From JAGQPD01 sp020426865 (GTDB lineage Bacteria; Planctomycetota; Planctomycetia; Pirellulales; Pirellulaceae), in contig JAWKTN010000009.1 of assembly GCA_041399065.1 (NCBI GenBank), positions 248,001-312,000 of the forward strand: DNA of 64,000 bases. The letters are read 5' to 3'. How positions within the stretch are numbered: position 1 is the first letter of the stretch; each line of letters opens with the position of its first letter. Of this stretch, positions 63,619 to 64,000 are shown piece by piece. A program made the position numbers and the translations under genes. The notes beneath the pieces are model-generated. The model saw only the letters and a program-made list of their open reading frames with translations. It did no database searches and was not told the DNA's origin.

Positions 63619-64000
63619 TTATTGAACGTTCTGAACGAAGAAATCCTGGTAGACCGCATCGCCCACCTGGTTCAGCCGCTGTTGAAACGTGTCAATGTAT
63701 TCGTGGAGTCCAAAATCTATGATGTCCTTAATTCCGGTGTAGTCCATTTCGGTCCTCAATCGGCCCAGTCGCTGTTCCGCCCGATTCATGAATGTTCCGA
63801 CAGCACTGCCGGTGATTTCACGAATCGATTCGTGAGACCGAATCAAACAGAAGTGGATCGATCGAGGAAAATTACGATTGAGAATCAGAAAATCGGCGAC
63901 GTTGTTGGGGACAATCTTGCCGTGAGTTCGCCGATACATTTCCAATGCACTGGCAGATTTGAGCAACGCTGACCAGCGAATGACATCAAGCGATGTCCCC
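63619..64000 (-). CDS. Alpha-E domain protein, C-terminal part (5' end outside window)
   Basis: The frame is open to the right edge, so only the last ~126 residues are seen. They match the end of an alpha-E domain: SLDVIRWSALLKSASALEMY, VADFLILNRNFPRSIHFCL and DFGLHEYIDTFQQRLNQVGD. A TTG at 63966 would give a shorter frame but cuts the domain, so the gene certainly begins outside. It precedes the DUF2126 gene by 44 bases. A second ATP-grasp gene may lie further upstream, outside the window. Confidence 0.88.
   Translation of the reverse strand, partial: GTSLDVIRWSALLKSASALEMYRRTHGKIVPNNVADFLILNRNFPRSIHFCLIRSHESIREITGSAVGTFMNRAEQRLGRLRTEMDYTGIKDIIDFGLHEYIDTFQQRLNQVGDAVYQDFFVQNVQ

Overview
The window reads as a piece of a planctomycete chromosome, probably of the Pirellulales/Rhodopirellula type. 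This is judged from gene content, not from a database search. The pointers are a MoxR/DUF58/BatA/GATase-like operon, a DUF1080 protein, a glucose/sorbosone dehydrogenase with a dockerin-like pair and a PEP-CTERM tail, a second PEP-CTERM protein, a Ser/Thr kinase fused to a formylglycine-generating-enzyme (FGE) domain, and a Pfa-like lipid/polyketide synthase. I saw no rRNA, tRNA, CRISPR array or intact insertion sequence.

Layout. 1-6783 (minus): a five-gene MoxR operon whose BatA-like last gene runs off the left edge. 7199-8194 (plus): a lipoprotein joining a dual-specificity phosphatase to a C-terminal cytochrome c'-like haem domain. 8238-11180: an ABC exporter with a zinc ribbon and a DUF1854 tail. 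11322-14664: DUF1080 protein, tandem-domain substrate-binding protein and molybdate-type permease, translationally linked. 14813-24412: a secreted sugar dehydrogenase, the kinase-FGE fusion, a small conserved protein and a large exported protein with five tandem helical repeats. 25194-25771 (plus): a ParE/RelE-type toxin-antitoxin pair in a gene-poor stretch.

26490-40814 (minus) is the most striking locus. A 2590-residue synthase (two nitronate-monooxygenase/PfaD-like domains, KS, AT, ACP, KR) is followed by an AT-DH protein with a degenerate phosphopantetheinyl-transferase-like tail, a discrete ACP, an alpha/beta hydrolase and a MacB/Lol-type ABC permease plus ATPase. Overlaps and short gaps suggest one operon that builds, releases or edits, and exports a lipid-like product.

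41467-45886: two exported proteins of unknown function, an MnmE-like GTPase lacking its C-terminal catalytic tail, and a class II fructose-bisphosphate aldolase. 46047-49490 (minus): sirtuin, PspA-like coiled coil and AAA ATPase. 49710-50983: a PEP-CTERM protein and a possible small membrane protein. 51200-54802 (minus): a molybdenum hydroxylase pair (2Fe-2S subunit and molybdopterin subunit) with a membrane-anchored esterase. 55050-56609 (plus): a VOC-fold protein and a D-threonine-aldolase/D-serine-dehydratase-like PLP enzyme. 56628 to the right edge (minus): a transglutaminase / DUF2126 / circularly permuted ATP-grasp / alpha-E operon, cut by the window end.

Start sites were chosen by ribosome-binding-site spacing, overlap with the upstream gene and position of signal peptides. 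They are often downstream of the longest possible start. Several genes use GTG or TTG at the longest start.
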